Of a stretch of 8,113 nucleotides of DNA, positions 5,438 to 8,113 are shown piece by piece. The position numbers were made by a program, and so were the translations under genes. The notes below the pieces were generated by a model, which was not told the origin of the DNA, made no database searches, and saw only the letters and a program-made list of their open reading frames with translations. Positions within the stretch are counted from its first letter, which is position 1. Each line of letters opens with the position of its first letter. The stretch is from contig CAZDDI010000105.1 of NCBI GenBank assembly GCA_964504195.1, positions 1 to 8,113 of the forward strand. The letters are read 5' to 3'. The DNA is from CAZDDI01 sp964504195 (lineage in GTDB: Bacteria; Chloroflexota; Anaerolineae; B4-G1; SLSP01).

Positions 5438-6759
5438 CGTGGTTAGAGATATTAGAGCGCAGCATCCCCCAAGCCACGGTCGAAGCTATCGTGCAAGATT
5501 TAGGGGTCCAAGAACAACGCCTACGTAAACTGCCGGCCGCGTTAGTTTTACTGTTTTGTGTGGCCCTGGGGCTCTTTACCAATACGGCCACGGCCCAGGT
5601 CTTGCGCAAATTGGTCAAAGGTGTCCGCTAATCTGGCCGAATGACACCGACTATCAAAGTGCCAACCGGAGTGCGCTTTGTCAGGCGCGGGCCCGGTTGG
5701 GGGCCAAACCGGTGATTGTGTTATTCCATCGCGTGTGTAAACCACTCGCGACGGAGGCGACGCCGCGCTTGATGGCGGTGGATGGCGATGTGGAAGATGT
5801 TTACGATACCCCCGCCAATGCCGCCTTTTTTGGGCGGGCCCATGGGAGCCGCGGGGATGGGGCCTTTCCGCAAACCCGGGCCGTCTATCTGTGCGAATGT
5901 GGCACGCACACCATTTGTGATGCCGGGTTGTGGCCCTGTGTGCCGAGTGAGCGCGGCGGGGCCTTGCGGTTATTGCGCTCAGTGCATGCCGGGATGTTGT
6001 TAATGTGGGATTGCGGCTTTCACAGTTTCGAGATGGCTAGCCAAACCCTGAACCGGCAAGCGCAATTCCTGGGGCGCATCCCTGCGCACGTCAAACCCAA
6101 GTTTGTCCGCCGCTTGGCCGATGGCTCCTATCTGGCCTACATCTATCCCTCCGCCCCGCAGCGCAAAAAGGCCGGGGAGCAACCTATTGGTCCGCATCAT
6201 TGCATATACCGTGGACAATCCGCACCGGCTGGGACATGCGGAGACCCATAGGTTGATGACCTCCTTATTGGACACCGCCCAGTATTCGGCGCTGACGTTA
6301 GCCCGCGAATATCATCAACGTTGGGAAATTGAAATCACCATTGATGAACTCAACACCCACCAGCGGCTCCCCAATTTGCCGTTGCGCAGTCAAACTCCGG
6401 CGGGCGTGCTGCAAGAAGCCTATGGCTTGCTCCTGGCTCACTACGCCGTGCGTGCCATCATGCATGAAGCCGCGCTAGAACACGCGGTAGACCCGGACCG
6501 GTTGAGTTTCACCGCCGCTGTGACCATTATTTGCGACGCGCTCGCGAAGTTTCAGATGACCACGCCGGAGCAACTCCCCCAGCTGTATCGCCGCTTGCTC
6601 AACGATATTGTCCAGCAACTGTTACCCGAACGGGATCAGCGCAGCAATCCGCGCGTGGTCAAGCGGAAAATGTCCAAATTTAACTTAAAACGCGCCAAGC
6701 ATCAGCAGTGGCCACAACCTACCAAAACGTTTCAAGCAGCGCTCGTGCTCCTTAACTGA
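5437..6759 (+). pseudogene. IS4-family DDE transposase, frameshifted twice and lacking its start
   Basis: Three reading-frame segments make one transposase. Segment one (to ~5628) is an IS4-type N-terminal domain: ERSIPQATVEAIVQDLG followed by RLRKLPAALVLLFCVALGLF. A lost base near 5628 (CGC then CTA ATC TGG sharing a C) leads into segment two (to ~6170), with RSALCQARARLG, the first catalytic Asp in LMAVDGDVEDVYDTPANAAFFGR and the second in LLMWDCGFHSF. One extra base in the A5/G4 runs at about 6168-6180 leads into segment three, with the Y-x2-R-x3-E signature YHQRWEIEITIDEL supplying the catalytic Glu, then LLLAHYAVRAIMHEAA and the tail NPRVVKRKMSKF. The usual Lys six residues after the Glu is Asn here. 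No start codon or ribosome binding site is present: the left edge meets the inverted fragment. The DDE residues survive, but the gene cannot make an intact enzyme as read. Confidence 0.85.
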
Positions 6760-6808
6760 ACCGTATTGGCCTTAACCCAACTATGGCAAAATCGGCTTGT
6801 GGCTACCT

Positions 6809-6826
6809 GCGTGGCGCTTGCCACGC
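6809..6826. repeat. GC-rich hairpin after the hypothetical gene
   Basis: GCGTGGC (6809-6815) and GCCACGC (6820-6826) form a perfect 7-bp stem with a four-base loop, 3 bases beyond the minus-strand stop codon at 6831-6829. No T-run follows directly on the minus strand, so it is a weak terminator at best; it could protect the mRNA 3' end. Confidence 0.45.
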
Positions 6827-6828
6827 CA

Positions 6829-7431
6829 CTACCAGGAATAGATTTCCAGCAGCGCATCGCTCCCTAACAAGGGCACATAGCGCGCGGCCAGCTCCGGGAT
6901 TTCCGCCGCCGGGCCGATAGGAATCCAATCATCCACACTGCCCAAATAGCACATCCGCTCAGTTTGGAACACTTGCTGCTCCGCATCCACCAGGTTGAAG
7001 CGCAATACCGCGGTGAATTGACCATACCGCTCTTGTTCGGCTTTCAAACGCGCCGCCAGATCTAAGCGAGAAAACCCGCTATACGCTCCAAGTTTCGTGA
7101 GCAGCGTCTCCGCATCCAGGCCCAGCAGCTCGTAGATTTCGATCCGGTCAGGGCGCACGTTGAGGCGATAGTTGCGCGCTTTGGGGTGGCGGTCGAGTTC
7201 GGCTTCCACAGCGACGACGGCATCGGGAGATACCAGCTGCGGACGGCTGCGCGCCAGGGACACAATCCCATTGACGCTTTCGGTGATCTCGAATCCCGGC
7301 GGGATTTCCGTAACCGGTGCATCGCGCGGCTCGCGCGCAAAGTAGTAGCGTGGCTTGCCCGTTTTGGTCTGCCCACAGCAGAGATAGTAGGTAACGCCTT
7401 TACGATTGGTGTACGTCAGCGGCTCATTCAC
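6829..7431 (-). CDS. Conserved-type hypothetical protein, 200 residues
   Basis: The start is a GTG at 7431 with GGAGGTGA about 3-6 bases upstream, the best ribosome binding site in this half of the window. The protein is soluble with no signal peptide or membrane segment. Residues 5-35 (LTYTNRKGVTYYLCCGQTKTGKPRYYFARE) are rich in aromatic and basic residues and look like a small beta module; 36-60 (VTEIPPGFEITESVNGIVSL) resembles a conserved loop; 65-100 contain a PDAVVAVEAELDRHPKARNYRL helix-strand unit; the rest ends in LRFNLVDA and a CYLGSVDDWIPIG segment. I recall proteins starting with this YTNRKGVTYYL-type block in scattered bacteria, annotated only as hypothetical. Codon use looks GC-rich and normal, so the gene is probably real. 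It follows the DUF1156-like stub by 4 bases, as if it had been the next gene of that operon. No function is proposed. Confidence 0.72.
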   Translation of the reverse strand: MNEPLTYTNRKGVTYYLCCGQTKTGKPRYYFAREPRDAPVTEIPPGFEITESVNGIVSLARSRPQLVSPDAVVAVEAELDRHPKARNYRLNVRPDRIEIYELLGLDAETLLTKLGAYSGFSRLDLAARLKAEQERYGQFTAVLRFNLVDAEQQVFQTERMCYLGSVDDWIPIGPAAEIPELAARYVPLLGSDALLEIYSW

Positions 7432-7435
7432 CGGT

Positions 7436-7530
7436 CACCTCCACCCCATCCGCCACTCCCGCCGCGCGTGCGCCGAGATCGCCTTGATGAGCAGGTCAAC
7501 TTCGATGAGACGAGGGGAATTACAAAACAT
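7436..7530 (-). pseudogene. 31-codon stub resembling the N-terminus of a DUF1156-domain DNA methylase
   Basis: The ORF reads MFCNSPRLIEVDLLIKAISA then HARREWRMGWR and stops at 7438-7436. The block RLIEVDLLIKAISAHARRE matches what I remember as the opening of DUF1156-domain proteins (RLIEV-x-LP-x-x-x-I-x-x-x-(S/A)-x-REKSIRHGHxSTLHxWWARRP), large adenine-specific DNA methylases often found in phage-defence loci. Here the homology breaks exactly at the conserved Arg-Glu, before the RHGH/WWARRP part. The ATG at 7530 has AAGGAG six bases upstream, as for a genuine gene start. The final WRMGWR could be the old C-terminus after an internal deletion, or chance. It overlaps the TPR gene's stop by 11 bases and precedes the 200-residue gene. 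Reading and ribosome binding site are direct; the family match is from memory. Confidence 0.5.
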
Positions 7531-8113
7531 TCAAGTCTCCTTGCCTGTCCAATATTAAAAGTAATTGCTCACATTCTTGTACGCTGGGAGGTATGTCCAA
7601 ACGACGGAAATACTCGTATGCCTGCAGCGCTTTCTCTCTTGCTGATGGCAAATCATCAAGAGCCAATTCGATCCTTGGAAAAAGCAACTGAATATAAGCA
7701 ATCATGTCTAATCTTCGCAAAGGTAGGTAATAAGCAAGAGCCCGCAGGCAAAAATCACGAGCCTCTTGCAGATTCCCCCTCAGAAAAGCAATTCTTGCTC
7801 TATTTATCATAAAAAAGAGTTCTACACTTGCTAAAGAACCAGATCGGCGCGCATCATCTAGAGTCTCCTGGCACAAACTATAAGCTCGATCTAGGTCTCC
7901 CTGAACAATCTTCACCATAGCTAAATTTGCGGTAATCAGGGCCCCAAAACGTAAGTCATCACCCCCAGAAGCAGCCATTTCAAGAGCTTCTGTTAAGAGA
8001 TTCTCAGCATAATCTAAATCACCTAGCTTTTCATGAACTCGACCAAGTTGACGCTTTGCACTAGTAGTTCAGCAAACATCAATTGTCGGATAGAGCTTGT
8101 GCAATTTAATGCG
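7520..8113 (-). pseudogene. TPR-repeat protein, C-terminal part, with an in-frame stop near the window edge
   Basis: From 8068 down to the stop at 7522-7520 the frame encodes about 182 residues of tetratricopeptide repeats. Repeat units with the TPR spacing of small and large residues are visible: RQLGRVHEKLGDLDYAENLL, then TANLAMVKIVQGDLDRAYSL, then INRARIAFLRGNLQEARDFC. TPRs are helical scaffolds for protein contacts and often form the C-terminal part of large LuxR/SARP or NACHT-type regulators. The same frame continues to the window edge (RIKLHKLYPTIDVC) but is cut by TGA at 8071-8069; a TGG there would give a continuous repeat. No start codon or ribosome binding site lies between that stop and the ATG at 7978, so a nonsense mutation or sequence error is more likely than a real start. 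The segment is AT-richer than the gene to its left. The rest of the gene lies outside the window. Confidence 0.65.
7537..7542 (-). promoter_or_regulatory. Strong Shine-Dalgarno sequence for the 31-codon stub
   Basis: AAGGAG on the minus strand lies six bases before the ATG at 7530-7528, within the 3' end of the TPR reading frame. Its quality is the main reason to treat so short an ORF as the remains of a gene. Confidence 0.6.

Larger units (their letters stand above)
5131..6775. mobile_element. IS4-type insertion-sequence remnants in head-to-head arrangement
   Basis: Two partial transposase genes of the same type point away from each other, meeting near 5435: a C-terminal piece on the minus strand and a nearly full copy on the plus strand. 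Outward of each stop codon lies a similar short sequence in inverse orientation, TTTAGGCCCAATAC (5133-5146) on the left and GTATTGGCCTTAA (6763-6775) on the right, which may be what remains of the terminal inverted repeats. The repeats are imperfect and the exact ends and any target duplication cannot be fixed. The element boundaries given are therefore approximate. Confidence 0.55.

Noticed and set aside
7186..7812. Plus-strand open frame of 208 codons across the right-hand genes
   Set aside because: It is antisense to the 200-residue gene, the stub and the TPR gene, all of which have family patterns or strong ribosome binding sites; the composition is that of a shadow frame.
8069..8071. Selenocysteine readthrough at the TGA in the TPR frame
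   Set aside because: The position is not a redox motif and no obvious SECIS-like hairpin follows; a point mutation or sequence error is simpler.
1..8113. CRISPR array, tRNA or rRNA genes
   Set aside because: No regularly spaced repeats of CRISPR size, no cloverleaf with a T-loop GTTCRA consensus and no recognisable rRNA sequence was seen on either strand.

Overview
The window reads as an accessory stretch of a moderately GC-rich bacterial chromosome. Several recognised proteins (the DUF4386-like membrane proteins, the small flavodoxin, the AraC regulator with an arabinose_bd-type N-terminus, and the 200-residue hypothetical) resemble what I recall from Chloroflexota (Anaerolineae/Caldilineae-like). 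That assignment rests on memory of families, not on a search, and is moderate at best.

Layout. (1) 2-550, plus: a CPBP/CAAX-type intramembrane protease, visibly more AT-rich than its neighbours, whose tail collides with the gene beyond. (2) 478-3779, minus: six tightly packed genes read right to left: DUF4386-like membrane protein, flavodoxin, second DUF4386-like protein, YdjM/DUF457-like membrane hydrolase, a four-helix-type membrane protein broken by two indels, and a third DUF4386-like protein cut off after about 90 residues at the CPBP joint. Three junctions are ATGA stop/start overlaps, one is an 8-base overlap and one a 4-base gap, so this is a translationally coupled operon. (3) 3780-3939: a divergent control region with a 21-bp-period direct repeat (candidate AraC-type operator), a candidate minus-strand -10, and a near-consensus sigma-70 promoter that would start the regulator's mRNA at or next to its ATG. 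(4) 3940-4971, plus: an AraC/XylS-family regulator, the likely controller of the divergent operon, followed by a small candidate terminator and a long hairpin. (5) About 5131-6775: IS4-type insertion-sequence debris: the C-terminal tail of one transposase on the minus strand abutting, head to head, an almost complete but frameshifted transposase on the plus strand. (6) 6829-8113, minus: a conserved-looking 200-residue hypothetical gene, a 31-codon ORF with a strong ribosome binding site that looks like the extreme N-terminus of a DUF1156-type DNA methylase, and the C-terminal part of a TPR protein with an in-frame stop.

How it fits together. The intact functional unit is the AraC regulator plus its divergent operon. 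The operon combines a soluble FMN-type flavodoxin with several small polytopic membrane proteins, which suggests a membrane-associated redox or stress response; no substrate can be read from the sequence. Everything else (IS remnants, clipped third paralogue, DUF1156 stub, interrupted TPR gene) shows a region repeatedly cut and rejoined. Two genes carry pairs of indels whose net effect restores frame, so assembly or sequencing error must be considered alongside true decay.
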